Positions 1-6,959 of a stretch of 46,070 bases of DNA are shown piece after piece; position 1 is the first letter of the stretch, and each line of letters begins with the position of its first letter. The position numbers were made by a program, and so were the translations under genes. Below the pieces are notes generated by a model. That model was not told the origin of the DNA. It searched no databases and saw nothing but the letters and a program-made list of their open reading frames with translations. This stretch comes from Candidatus Blautia avicola (GTDB lineage: Bacteria > Bacillota > Clostridia > Lachnospirales > Lachnospiraceae). The stretch spans positions 1 to 46,070 of the forward strand of contig DWUY01000314.1 of assembly GCA_019120515.1 (NCBI GenBank). Direction: 5' to 3'.

Positions 1-28
1 CGGACCCACATATGATACAATATGAATC

Positions 29-128
29 CTCTTATTGTTCGATTTATTCGCTCAGGTTGGCACCTTCCGCATAGCGGGGTTGCCGTGACTTCACAGTTCC
101 TATGTAACTCCATCACTCTGAATAAGAG
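29..128 (-). promoter_or_regulatory. SAM-I (S-box) riboswitch
   Basis: Read on the minus strand, a closing helix P1 is formed by CTCTTATT (121-128) and AATAAGAG (29-36), a perfect 8 bp match. Between them lie the S-box landmarks in order: an AGAGTGATGGAG-like segment, TGAAGTCACGGCAACC (compare the family's GATGAAGCCCGGCAACC), and GGTGCCAA followed by the GAGCGAATAAATC-like strand. S-adenosylmethionine binding to this fold normally turns off methionine or SAM synthesis and transport genes. The controlled gene lies to the left of position 1 and is not in the window. Recognition is by eye, but the order of motifs and the exact P1 make it secure. Confidence 0.88.
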
Positions 129-199
129 AAATAATATCCTTTGTTCAATTTTCGAATACTACATTAACGCTTTTTCCTCTCTGCGTCAAGTACTATTTT

Positions 200-1492
200 T
201 TATCCAACCCGAAGCTGGAATTTTTTAATCTCTTTTTCACTGGAAACTTTTTCAATCTCTGCACCCAAAGCTCTCAGTTTTTCTTCAAAACGCTCGTATC
301 CTCTCTGGATATAAACGATATCATCTACAATAGTGATCCCCTCTGCCGCAAGTCCGGCAATAACCAGAGCCGCCCCTGCCCGAAGGTCCGGAGCGCTGAC
401 CTGGGCTCCTGTCAGTTTTTCTACGCCATTGACAATGGCCGTATTGCCTTCCACTTTGATATCTGCGCCCATGCGCACCAGCTCTGCCACATATTTAAAA
501 CGGTTTTCAAAAATACTTTCTGTAATGATACTTGTCCCTTCTGCCAGAGTCAGCGCTACAGCAAACTGAGGCTGCATATCCGTAGGATATCCGGGATAGG
601 GCATAGTTTTTACATTGGTCCGTTTCAGCCGTTTATTGGCAACCACCCGGACTGCATCGTCAAACTCTTCAACCTGACATCCGATTTCTTCTAGTTTCGC
701 CGTTGTGGCTTCCAGATGTTTCGGGATCACATTTTTCACCATCACATCTCCCATAGTAGCGGCTGCAGCGCACATAAAGGTGCCTGCCTCGATCTGGTCC
801 GGAATGATCGAATAGCTGGTGCCGTGAAGTTTTTCCACGCCTCTGATACGAATCACATCAGTACCTGCCCCTTTGATATTAGCTCCCATACTGTTCAGAA
901 AATTGGCCACATCTACCACATGGGGTTCTTTGGCCGCATTTTCGATGGTAGTATAGCCGTTTGCCATAGCTGCCGCCATCATAATATTAATGGTGGCGCC
1001 TACAGAAACCATGTCCAGGAAAATATGTTTTCCTCTCAGTTCCTCAGCTTTTGCAACTACAGCTCCGTGGATAATATCCACAGATGCTCCCAGAGCACGA
1101 AATCCCTTCAGATGCTGGTCGATAGGACGGCTGCCGATATTGCAGCCTCCCGGAAGAGGGACCTCTGCATTTTTATATTTGCCAAGAAGAGCTCCCAGAA
1201 GATAATAGGAAGCCCGGATCTTCTTTATATATTCATACTCGACAGTAATATTTCCAATTGTAGCTCCTACGATCCTTACTTCTGTAGGACTGATACGCTC
1301 CACAGTCGCACCGATCTCTCTGATAGCCTCCAGCAGGACATTAATATCCCGCACATCCGGCAGATTCTCAATATGCACAGCCTCGTCTGTCATGATCGCT
1401 GCTGCCAGGATAGCCAGAGCCGCGTTCTTTGCACCGCCTATCTCTACTTCTCCTACTAAAGGATTTCCGCCTTTGATAATATACTGTTCCAT
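200..1492 (-). CDS. murA: UDP-N-acetylglucosamine 1-carboxyvinyltransferase (MurA)
   Basis: Catalyses the first committed step of peptidoglycan synthesis, transferring enolpyruvate from PEP to UDP-GlcNAc in the cytosol. The 430-residue protein has the family length, the N-terminal GGAKNAALAI segment, and the PGGCNIGSRPIDQH loop with the active-site Cys at about residue 117. This is the residue alkylated by fosfomycin, so the enzyme is expected to be of the sensitive type. The ATG at 1492 is preferred over the GTG at 1498, because AGAGGTG lies at proper spacing before it. It is separated from the upstream gene by about 330 bp holding its own promoter and a structured leader. Gram-positive bacteria often carry two paralogues (MurA1 and MurA2); I cannot say which this is. 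Confidence 0.95.
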   Translation of the reverse strand: MEQYIIKGGNPLVGEVEIGGAKNAALAILAAAIMTDEAVHIENLPDVRDINVLLEAIREIGATVERISPTEVRIVGATIGNITVEYEYIKKIRASYYLLGALLGKYKNAEVPLPGGCNIGSRPIDQHLKGFRALGASVDIIHGAVVAKAEELRGKHIFLDMVSVGATINIMMAAAMANGYTTIENAAKEPHVVDVANFLNSMGANIKGAGTDVIRIRGVEKLHGTSYSIIPDQIEAGTFMCAAAATMGDVMVKNVIPKHLEATTAKLEEIGCQVEEFDDAVRVVANKRLKRTNVKTMPYPGYPTDMQPQFAVALTLAEGTSIITESIFENRFKYVAELVRMGADIKVEGNTAIVNGVEKLTGAQVSAPDLRAGAALVIAGLAAEGITIVDDIVYIQRGYERFEEKLRALGAEIEKVSSEKEIKKFQLRVG

Positions 1493-1560
1493 ATACACAC
1501 CTCTTATTTTGGCTTATGCCTGTCTATATTTAACTGCCTGTCCCAAAAGACAGACCCTTA

Positions 1561-1708
1561 TACTCCATTTGCCCCTGTAATACAATCCGCCCCATAAGGC
1601 AATCCTGAAAACATTCGCACTCCGGCCTACCGGCCTTCCTGCTCATGTTTTGCGGGTCCTAAATCCATGGTTTTTCATGCAAGCATGAAACCCTTGGCTT
1701 TTGGACCC
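1561..1708 (-). promoter_or_regulatory. Structured 5' leader of murA (hairpin family, copy 1)
   Basis: On the minus strand the untranslated leader folds into consecutive hairpins. Hairpin 1 (1654-1708) has outer helix GGGTCC/GGACCC around an inner arm capped by TTTCATGCTTGCATGAA. Hairpin 2 (1608-1651) has AAAACAT/ATGTTTT, a GA/GA internal loop, GCA/TGC, a purine internal loop, GGCC/GGCC and the tetraloop GGTA. A third arm (about 1561-1607) is degenerate here. Nearer the start codon a small CTGTC/GACAG hairpin follows. The same arrangement, with changed but compensated helix bases, is found before the S1 gene at 4676-4926. Function unknown: a cis-regulatory RNA or a repeat family. Confidence 0.75.
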
Positions 1709-1737
1709 TTGGTATCATTTTATGACTTAACCATAAT

Positions 1738-1767
1738 ATTATAACAGATAAATGTTTTTGTAAACAA
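1738..1767 (-). promoter_or_regulatory. Probable murA promoter
   Basis: Minus strand: a perfect -10 TATAAT (1738-1743) with TTGTTT 18 bases upstream (1762-1767) or TTTACA 15 bases upstream (1759-1764). Transcription would begin just before the leader hairpins. The -35 is weak, so the exact element is uncertain. The 1499-1821 gap otherwise holds only the leader. Confidence 0.5.
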
Positions 1768-1821
1768 AAATTAAAATTTTACCCTTCTTCTTTTCACCTG
1801 AATTTTATTTTAATTCTGTAA

Positions 1822-2328
1822 CTATTGAAGGATTTCCAGTATTTTCTGCAAAGTTCCCTCTGCATCGGTTTTTTTCTCATCAATTATATGATCCGCGTAT
1901 TTTTCATAAAGGGGGACTCTTTCTTCGTAAAGGTCTTTTAGTGTCTGTCCTTTTCTCAGGACCACGCCTCTTCCGATCAGATTGCTGAGTCTTCGGTTCA
2001 GGATCTGATAATCCAGTTTCAGATACAGAACTGTCCCGATCTTTTTCAGATGTTCCATGGCCTCCTGACAATATACCACACTGCCGCCTGTGGCGATCAC
2101 GGATTTTTCTGTGTCGATGGACTTATTTACACGATTTTCGATTTTCAGAAAGCCTTCCTGTCCTTCTTTTGCTATGATATCCTTCAGCAGTTTTTTTTCT
2201 TCCTTCTGGATCAACAGGTCGGAATCCACAAAAGTATAACCCAGGACTTTAGCAAGGATTACGCCTACCGTACTTTTCCCGGATCCCGGCATACCGATCA
2301 GCACTATATTTTCTTTCTGGTCTTTCAT
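1822..2328 (-). CDS. aroK: Shikimate kinase
   Basis: Phosphorylates shikimate at the 3-hydroxyl with ATP in the chorismate (aromatic amino acid) pathway; cytosolic. The 168-residue length is typical. The Walker A GMPGSGKSTVG stands at residues 13-23, followed by the DSDLLIQ segment (shikimate-binding Asp) and the GGSVVYC motif that corresponds to the family's GGG substrate loop (here GGS). The conserved lid Arg region is visible as IGRGVVLRKG. The start codon overlaps the stop of the flavin reductase gene by ATGA, so the two are translationally coupled. No other aro gene is nearby, so the kinase sits in a mixed housekeeping operon. Confidence 0.9.
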   Translation of the reverse strand: MKDQKENIVLIGMPGSGKSTVGVILAKVLGYTFVDSDLLIQKEEKKLLKDIIAKEGQEGFLKIENRVNKSIDTEKSVIATGGSVVYCQEAMEHLKKIGTVLYLKLDYQILNRRLSNLIGRGVVLRKGQTLKDLYEERVPLYEKYADHIIDEKKTDAEGTLQKILEILQ

Positions 2329-2909
2329 CTCTTCTGTTTCTTTTTTCTCCTTTTTTTGATACTGTATCCGAATGTTCCCAGCTTTCTGCCCAGGCCATAG
2401 TATTCTCCATGGGAATATACAATAGGACGAGCCAGCGCCAGATCAAATTTTCCCTTCTCATCCATATATTCTTTGTCCACATGGACAGCCAGCACATCCG
2501 CGGTAAATACCCGGTGGCTTCCGTAATCCTTTTCTTCCCGGACCCTGCACTCTATAGATACCGGAGACTCCTTGATCATCGGAGCTCCCACATGGGCGGC
2601 AGGTTCCCTGGTCAGTCCTGTTTCCAGAAACTTATCCACATCTCTTCCGGATCTTACTCCGCAGTAGTCTGTGGCAAAAGCCAGTTTTTCTGTGGTAAGA
2701 TTGATCACAAATTCTCCGGTCTCATGGATCATAGGGTAAGTATAACGCTCAGGTCTCACGGAAATTGACACCATAGGCGGGTTCGTACATACTGTGCCGG
2801 CCCATGCCACTGTGATAATATTGTCATGGCCTTCTTCATCCGCCGCCGTTACCATGACCGCTGGTAGCGGATACAGCATATTTCCCGGTTTCCATTCTAT
2901 TTTACTCAT
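2325..2909 (-). CDS. Flavin reductase family protein (FMN-binding)
   Basis: A 194-residue flavin reductase-like, split-barrel FMN-binding protein. Family features are the N-terminal KPGNMLYPLPAVMVTAADEE segment, TVAWAGTVCTNPPMVSISVRPERYT, the middle GEFVINL and the C-terminal SHGEYYGLGRKLGTFGYS. Members of this group pass electrons to flavin or flavoproteins; the partner here is unknown. The C-terminus ends in a very basic tail, KKRRKKKQKR, which may simply reflect the overlap with aroK. An AAGGAG site precedes the ATG. It lies 20 bp after the pyrophosphatase gene and overlaps aroK by 4 bp, so all three are probably one transcript. Confidence 0.85.
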   Translation of the reverse strand: MSKIEWKPGNMLYPLPAVMVTAADEEGHDNIITVAWAGTVCTNPPMVSISVRPERYTYPMIHETGEFVINLTTEKLAFATDYCGVRSGRDVDKFLETGLTREPAAHVGAPMIKESPVSIECRVREEKDYGSHRVFTADVLAVHVDKEYMDEKGKFDLALARPIVYSHGEYYGLGRKLGTFGYSIKKRRKKKQKR

Positions 2910-2929
2910 ATCTGTCCAGTCTCCTTATC

Positions 2930-4588
2930 TCAGCTGTTGTTCTGCTGAAGAGTTCCGATAAAAGCAGGGATCAGCTGTTTCTTTCTGGAAACGACTCCAG
3001 GAAGCAGATAGCCCCCGTCTTTCTCCTTGACTTCAAAAGATTCTTCCACCAGTCTTCCGCTGCCGTCTCCATAGCAGAGGATTTCTGAAGATTCCTCCAG
3101 GATATTGGTAAGCATAAAGAACACCATGGAAACTCCGTTCTTTCCACATTCATGCTTCATAACCGGCAGGATCCTCTTCTTCAGATCCTTCAGTTCCTGG
3201 GCGCTCATAGAACTGATCTGTCCTACGCCAAAGTTTACCTTATCCGAAGTAAAACGCTTAAAGTCCTGATAAAAGATAACTTCAATAGTTTTCCCCTTCA
3301 GATTGCTGCCTGCGGTGAACATCTCTTTTGCAAACTCTTCTATATTAATTCCTGCAATAAGAGCCAGCGCCCCCGCCGCCATCTTGTCGGAAGAGGTGCA
3401 GGTAGGCGACCGGAACATAAGAGTATCCGAGATAATCGCCGCGCAAAGCAACCCTGCGATCTGAGGGCTGATCTCCAAGGATTTTTCCACATACATCTGG
3501 TAGAGGATCGTTGCCGTACATCCCACCGGCTGATTGCGGAACATAATAGGCTGGAGAGTCTCCAGGGAACCCAGCCTGTGATGGTCGATGATCTCCAGGA
3601 TCTCCGCGGAATCAATGTTGTCCACTGCCTGTGTCTTTTCATTATGGTCTACCAGGATCAACTGTTTTTTCTTCATTCCCAGAAGATTTCTCCTGGACAC
3701 GGTTCCGATATACTTGCCATGCTTATTCACTACAGGGAACGCCCTGTGGCGGTTTTTTACCATAATGTCCTTAATATTGTCTGTATAATCATCGGTCTGG
3801 AAAGTGATCAGATTGTCCTTCTTCATAATGTGTTTCACCGGGATACTCTGATTGATCAGCCTTGCCACACTGAAAGTATCCAGAGCAGACTGGATGATCA
3901 CACATTGGTTTTTCTCCGCCGCATCTTTAATATCCTGTTCAACCTCTGTATGGTTGCAGACAATGATACAGCTTACATTCTGCTCTATGGCGCAGAGATG
4001 ATCCTCATGCCGGTCACCCAGGATAACCAGATCATCTTCCTCCAGGAACTCTCCCATTTTATCCGGGTGGGCTGCTCCGATGACCACCTTTCCCCTTACA
4101 AAATATCCATGGGGATTTCCGGTAACTACCCTCCCTTCTACAGTATTGGCAATACTTCTGTACTGGGTTTTTGCATTCGAAAGAAAATAATTGTCATGAG
4201 CATCCATATAAGATTTGGCAATATCCCCTGTTGTGATCAGGCCTTCCAGTTTCCCGTCCTCCTTGGTGATCGGCAGGGTCACCGCACTGGTCTGCTTCAT
4301 AATAGCCCAGGCGTCCTTAATAGAAATACTGTTCTCCACACCCGGCGTCTCCCGGATCTCCATATCCTTCACCTGAGTCCCTACATCCGAAAGATATCCC
4401 GGTGCCTCCACGCCAAACCTCTTCAGCACATACTCCGTCTCCTCATTTATCTGCCCGGCCCTCTTCGCCGCATACTTACTTCCTTTATTCAATCGGTTCT
4501 TAAAATCCGCATAGGCAATCGCGGAACAAATAGAATCCGTATCCGGATTCTTATGCCCGATAATATAAATTTTCCTCTGCTTCGCCAT
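2930..4588 (-). CDS. ppaC: Manganese-dependent inorganic pyrophosphatase with CBS and DRTGG domains
   Basis: Family II pyrophosphatase that hydrolyses pyrophosphate, pulling biosynthetic reactions forward. The 552 residues match the regulatory subfamily. An N-terminal DHH domain starts with IIGHKNPDTDSICSAIAYA; an insert carries a CBS pair (about residues 70-130 and 245-305) flanking a DRTGG domain. The DHH catalytic part then resumes with LVDHNE and IIDHHRLG, and a DHHA2 domain ends the protein. CBS inserts in this family bind adenine nucleotides (AMP inhibits, ATP or diadenosine polyphosphates activate). It is the first gene of the minus-strand operon and has a good promoter at 4631-4659. 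Confidence 0.92.
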   Translation of the reverse strand: MAKQRKIYIIGHKNPDTDSICSAIAYADFKNRLNKGSKYAAKRAGQINEETEYVLKRFGVEAPGYLSDVGTQVKDMEIRETPGVENSISIKDAWAIMKQTSAVTLPITKEDGKLEGLITTGDIAKSYMDAHDNYFLSNAKTQYRSIANTVEGRVVTGNPHGYFVRGKVVIGAAHPDKMGEFLEEDDLVILGDRHEDHLCAIEQNVSCIIVCNHTEVEQDIKDAAEKNQCVIIQSALDTFSVARLINQSIPVKHIMKKDNLITFQTDDYTDNIKDIMVKNRHRAFPVVNKHGKYIGTVSRRNLLGMKKKQLILVDHNEKTQAVDNIDSAEILEIIDHHRLGSLETLQPIMFRNQPVGCTATILYQMYVEKSLEISPQIAGLLCAAIISDTLMFRSPTCTSSDKMAAGALALIAGINIEEFAKEMFTAGSNLKGKTIEVIFYQDFKRFTSDKVNFGVGQISSMSAQELKDLKKRILPVMKHECGKNGVSMVFFMLTNILEESSEILCYGDGSGRLVEESFEVKEKDGGYLLPGVVSRKKQLIPAFIGTLQQNNS

Positions 4589-4630
4589 TCCACATATCCT
4601 TTCTCAAAGGTCATTTCCACTTCTTTTTTT

Positions 4631-4659
4631 ATACTATCACACTTCTAATTTCCTGGCAA
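4631..4659 (-). promoter_or_regulatory. Promoter of the ppaC operon
   Basis: Minus strand: TTGCCA (4654-4659), 17-base spacer, TAGTAT (4631-4636). It lies back to back with the plus-strand -10 of the S1 gene (4661-4671), so the two divergent promoters practically touch and could interfere with each other. Confidence 0.6.
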
Positions 4660-4660
4660 T

Positions 4661-4671
4661 TATGATATGAT
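4661..4671 (+). promoter_or_regulatory. -10 region for the S1-domain gene
   Basis: Two overlapping TATGAT hexamers (4661-4666 and 4666-4671) stand five bases before GGGGC, the first base-paired segment of the leader RNA. The -35 is not convincing. Initiation from the second hexamer would place the 5' end almost at the base of hairpin 1. Confidence 0.45.
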
Positions 4672-4675
4672 ACTA

Positions 4676-4943
4676 GGGGCGAAAGCTCAGATATTTCATG
4701 CTTGCATGAATATATCTGAATTTGAGCCCCGTTAAAACATGAACATGTAGCCCGATAGGGCGGAATGTGAATGTTTTTCTGAATTGTGGGAGCCCAAAGG
4801 GCGGAACAATTCAGGGAGTATTATTAAACTTGAGGGTGAGACCCGCTAAAAACATGAGCATGGAAACCGTTAGGTTGGAATGCGAATGTTTTCTGAATTG
4901 CGGGAGCCGAAGGCGGAGCAATTCTGGGGGATAGCATTTCCCC
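4676..4943 (+). promoter_or_regulatory. Structured leader of the S1 gene with tandem hairpin pairs (hairpin family, copy 2)
   Basis: Hairpin 1: GGGGC (4676-4680) with GCCCC (4726-4730) around TCAGATAT/ATATCTGA and TTCATG-CTTG-CATGAA (4695-4710). Two 114-bp units follow. Hairpin 2A (4734-4777): AAAACAT, GA, ACAT, GTA, GCCC, tetraloop GATA, GGGC, GGA, ATGT, GA, ATGTTTT. Hairpin 3A (4779-4814): CTGAATTGT/ACAATTCAG enclosing GCCC/GGGC. Unit B (4849-4926) has the same plan with changed pairs: GCAT/ATGC, AACC/GGTT and tetraloop GTTA, then GAATTGC/GCAATTC enclosing GCC/GGC. A last small hairpin, GGGGA/TCCCC (4927-4943), is followed by GAATTTT just before the ribosome binding site and resembles a weak attenuator. 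The changes between units keep pairing, so the fold is under selection or the copies diverged as hairpins. Confidence 0.85.
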
Positions 4944-4977
4944 GAATTTTAAACTGTATTTAAAGGAGGAGCGAATT

Positions 4978-5685
4978 ATGTCAGAAGAAACAAAGAAACC
5001 GGAAACCATGGAAGATTACATGAATGAGATCAACGCATCCTTTTCTAATTTCCGGGATGACGATATGCTGATCTGGGACAAGCTGACCCAGATGAAAGAG
5101 GATAAAGAAGCTTTTGAAGTTACGGTAGAAGGTATCGTAAAGGGCGGTGTGATCGCCTATGTGGAAGGTATCCGCGCCTTTATCCCGGTATCTCAGCTGG
5201 CTCTTCACTATGTGGAAAATCCCGAGGATTATTTAAAGAAAACCCTTACTGTCAGGGTGATCGAAGTGGATGAACAGGAAAACCGCCTGGTACTTTCAGC
5301 CAAAGAGGTACAAAGAGAAAAGGCTCAGGAAGAAAAGCTGGAAAAGATCCAGAATATTAAAGTAGGAAGTATCGTGGAAGGAACCGTAGAGTCCCTTCAG
5401 ACTTACGGCGCATTTGTTGACCTGGGGGATCATATTTCCGGCCTGGTACATGTTTCCCAGATCTCCGAAAAAAGGATCAAATCTCCAAAGGCTGTGCTCT
5501 CCGTAGGAGACCATGTAAAAGCGAAAGTTATTAAAAATGAAGACGGAAAGATCAGCCTGAGTATAAAAGCCCTTGCTCAGCCTCAGGAAGAAAAAGACGA
5601 AGAACCGGATTTTGAGATTCCCAAAAGCGAAGAGATCTCCACATCTTTAGGTTCTCTTCTGAAAAATATAAAGATCAACGGTTAA
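4978..5685 (+). CDS. S1 RNA-binding domain protein (ribosomal protein S1-like)
   Basis: A 235-residue protein with two S1 (OB-fold) domains, about residues 44-111 and 128-199. The second shows the classic GTVESLQTYGAFVDLG...ISGLVHVSQIS pattern. It is much shorter than the 4-6 domain ribosomal protein S1 but of the size common in Clostridia, where such proteins are annotated as S1-like RNA-binding proteins. Likely role: mRNA binding in translation or RNA turnover; the exact target is unknown. AAAGGAGG sits 8-9 bases before the ATG. The gene follows an unusually long structured leader. Autoregulation, in which the protein binds its own leader hairpins, is an inference consistent with S1 biology in other bacteria. 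The next gene starts 13 bp later. Confidence 0.85.
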   Translation: MSEETKKPETMEDYMNEINASFSNFRDDDMLIWDKLTQMKEDKEAFEVTVEGIVKGGVIAYVEGIRAFIPVSQLALHYVENPEDYLKKTLTVRVIEVDEQENRLVLSAKEVQREKAQEEKLEKIQNIKVGSIVEGTVESLQTYGAFVDLGDHISGLVHVSQISEKRIKSPKAVLSVGDHVKAKVIKNEDGKISLSIKALAQPQEEKDEEPDFEIPKSEEISTSLGSLLKNIKING

Positions 5686-5698
5686 TAGGAGAATACAG

Positions 5699-6757
5699 GT
5701 GAAGAAAATATTAAACCGGATTTTTATTGAAGGCCTTGGCGGAATGGCTTACGGCCTTTTTGCCACTCTGATCATTGGCACGATCATCCAGCAGATCGGC
5801 AATCTGGCCGGGGGACCCTGGGGCGCTTTGCTCTATCAGTTCGGAAAATTTGCCGCAGCTATGACCGGCGCCGGGATCGGCGCCGGCGTCGCCTGCCGTT
5901 TTAAAGAAAGCCCGCTGGTCGTCCTCTCCGCCGTTACTGCAGGTATGGTAGGGGCTCATGCCGGAAACATTTCCGCCGGAGCAGTTTTTACCGAAGAAGG
6001 CGCCCTGCTTCTGTCCGGTCCCGGTGAGCCTTTGGGGGCTTTTATCGCCTCCTATGCTGCTATCGAACTTTCCAGACTTCTTGCAGGAAAGACCAAACTG
6101 GATATTATCCTTGCTCCGATGGCGGGCATTCTGGGCGGCTCTGTTGTAGGGATCTTAGTGGGTCCCCCTATCAGCCGGCTGATGAACCAGCTTGGAGCGA
6201 TGATCAACTGGGGCACCGAACAGCAGCCTTTCCTTATGGGTATTGTGGTATCTGTCCTCATGGGCATGATCCTGACTCTGCCTATCAGTTCTGCCGCCTT
6301 AGGAGTGATCCTGAATCTTTCCGGTCTTGCCGCCGGAGCCGCTACGATCGGCTGCTGCTGCAATATGGTAGGCTTTGCGGTAGCAAGTTATAAAGAAAAT
6401 GGTATATCCGGCCTTCTGGCCCAGGGGATCGGAACCTCCATGCTCCAGGTCCCCAATATTATGCGCCATCCTCTGATATGGCTGCCTGCTATTATTTCCA
6501 GCGCCATTTTAGGTCCTGTGGGAACTCTGCTGGCCGGTATGACCAATAATGCTACCGGTTCCGGAATGGGTACAGCCGGTTTTGTCGGTCAGATCATGAC
6601 CTGGCAGACCATGACCGCCACAGAGGATCCGGTGATCGTATTGATAAAAATCCTTCTCCTGCATTTTATCCTGCCCGGTATATTGTCACTGGTGATCGCA
6701 GACAACATGCGGAAGCTGGGATTGATAAAGGACGGTCAGATGAAGCTGGATATGTAA
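5699..6757 (+). CDS. PTS sugar transporter subunit IIC-like membrane protein (EIIC_2 type)
   Basis: A 352-residue polytopic protein with about 9-10 hydrophobic helices and many Gly/Ala-rich segments such as AAAMTGAGIGAGVACRF and TAGMVGAHAGNISAGA. It belongs to the stand-alone PTS_EIIC_2 group found in Firmicutes next to regulatory or stress genes, often without EIIA or EIIB partners. No EIIA, EIIB or HPr gene is present here, so sugar transport by the normal PTS route is unproven and the substrate is unknown. Translation starts at GTG (5699) with TAGGAG 8 bases before it; there is no nearby ATG in frame. It is cotranscribed with the S1 gene and ended by the hairpin at 6822-6861. Confidence 0.78.
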   Translation: MKKILNRIFIEGLGGMAYGLFATLIIGTIIQQIGNLAGGPWGALLYQFGKFAAAMTGAGIGAGVACRFKESPLVVLSAVTAGMVGAHAGNISAGAVFTEEGALLLSGPGEPLGAFIASYAAIELSRLLAGKTKLDIILAPMAGILGGSVVGILVGPPISRLMNQLGAMINWGTEQQPFLMGIVVSVLMGMILTLPISSAALGVILNLSGLAAGAATIGCCCNMVGFAVASYKENGISGLLAQGIGTSMLQVPNIMRHPLIWLPAIISSAILGPVGTLLAGMTNNATGSGMGTAGFVGQIMTWQTMTATEDPVIVLIKILLLHFILPGILSLVIADNMRKLGLIKDGQMKLDM

Positions 6758-6812
6758 CTATCCGATGGACTTATCAGGAAAGAATCTGTATACAGAGAAA
6801 GCTGTTAAACTT

Positions 6813-6841
6813 TTGACTAAATGCCGCTTTTTTGCTATACT
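6813..6841 (+). promoter_or_regulatory. relQ promoter inside a terminator loop
   Basis: TTGACT (6813-6818), exact 17-base spacer, TATACT (6836-6841): a strong sigma-A type promoter. The -10 lies in the loop, and part of the spacer in the stem, of the hairpin that ends the upstream operon. Confidence 0.8.
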
Positions 6842-6861
6842 GTAGAAAAGCGGCAGTTTTT
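6822..6861 (+). terminator. Rho-independent terminator after the PTS-like gene
   Basis: TGCCGCTTTT (6822-6831) pairs perfectly with AAAAGCGGCA (6846-6855), followed by G and five T residues. The loop contains the relQ -10 box. Confidence 0.75.
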
Positions 6862-6928
6862 GTGCGAATGCCCGGCAAGCGTCTGCCGTGCTTGCATGAA
6901 CAGGCATTTACCGGGCATCAGCACAAAA
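6858..6928 (+). promoter_or_regulatory. Long hairpin in the relQ leader (related to hairpin 1 of the leader family)
   Basis: TTTTGTGC (6858-6865) pairs with GCACAAAA (6921-6928). After symmetric internal loops GAAT/ATCA, GCCCGG (6870-6875) pairs with CCGGGC (6911-6916). The apical part carries TGCTTGCATGAA, the same 12 bases found at the tip of hairpin 1 before murA and the S1 gene. No T run follows, so it is not a terminator. It begins about 10 bases downstream of the predicted start of transcription and ends about 16 bases before the ribosome binding site. Confidence 0.7.
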
Positions 6929-6959
6929 TCATATTTTCCTAAAAGGAGGTGAAGCATGG

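Noticed and set aside
716-1459. 247-residue open frame on the plus strand
   Set aside because: Shadow of murA on the opposite strand, rich in His/Cys/Ser as expected from reversed codons.
3152-4648. 498-residue open frame on the plus strand
   Set aside because: It is antisense to the pyrophosphatase gene, which has complete domain motifs; the antisense protein has no recognisable domain and no ribosome binding site.
4695-4710. CATGC-GCATG palindrome considered as a recombination or attachment site
   Set aside because: No integrase, transposase or target duplication is near any copy, and all copies lie in 5' leaders.
4724-4950. Direct repeats of 114 bp considered as a CRISPR array or minisatellite
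   Set aside because: Only two diverged copies without spacers of uniform length; differences are compensating changes in hairpins, which fits an RNA element better.
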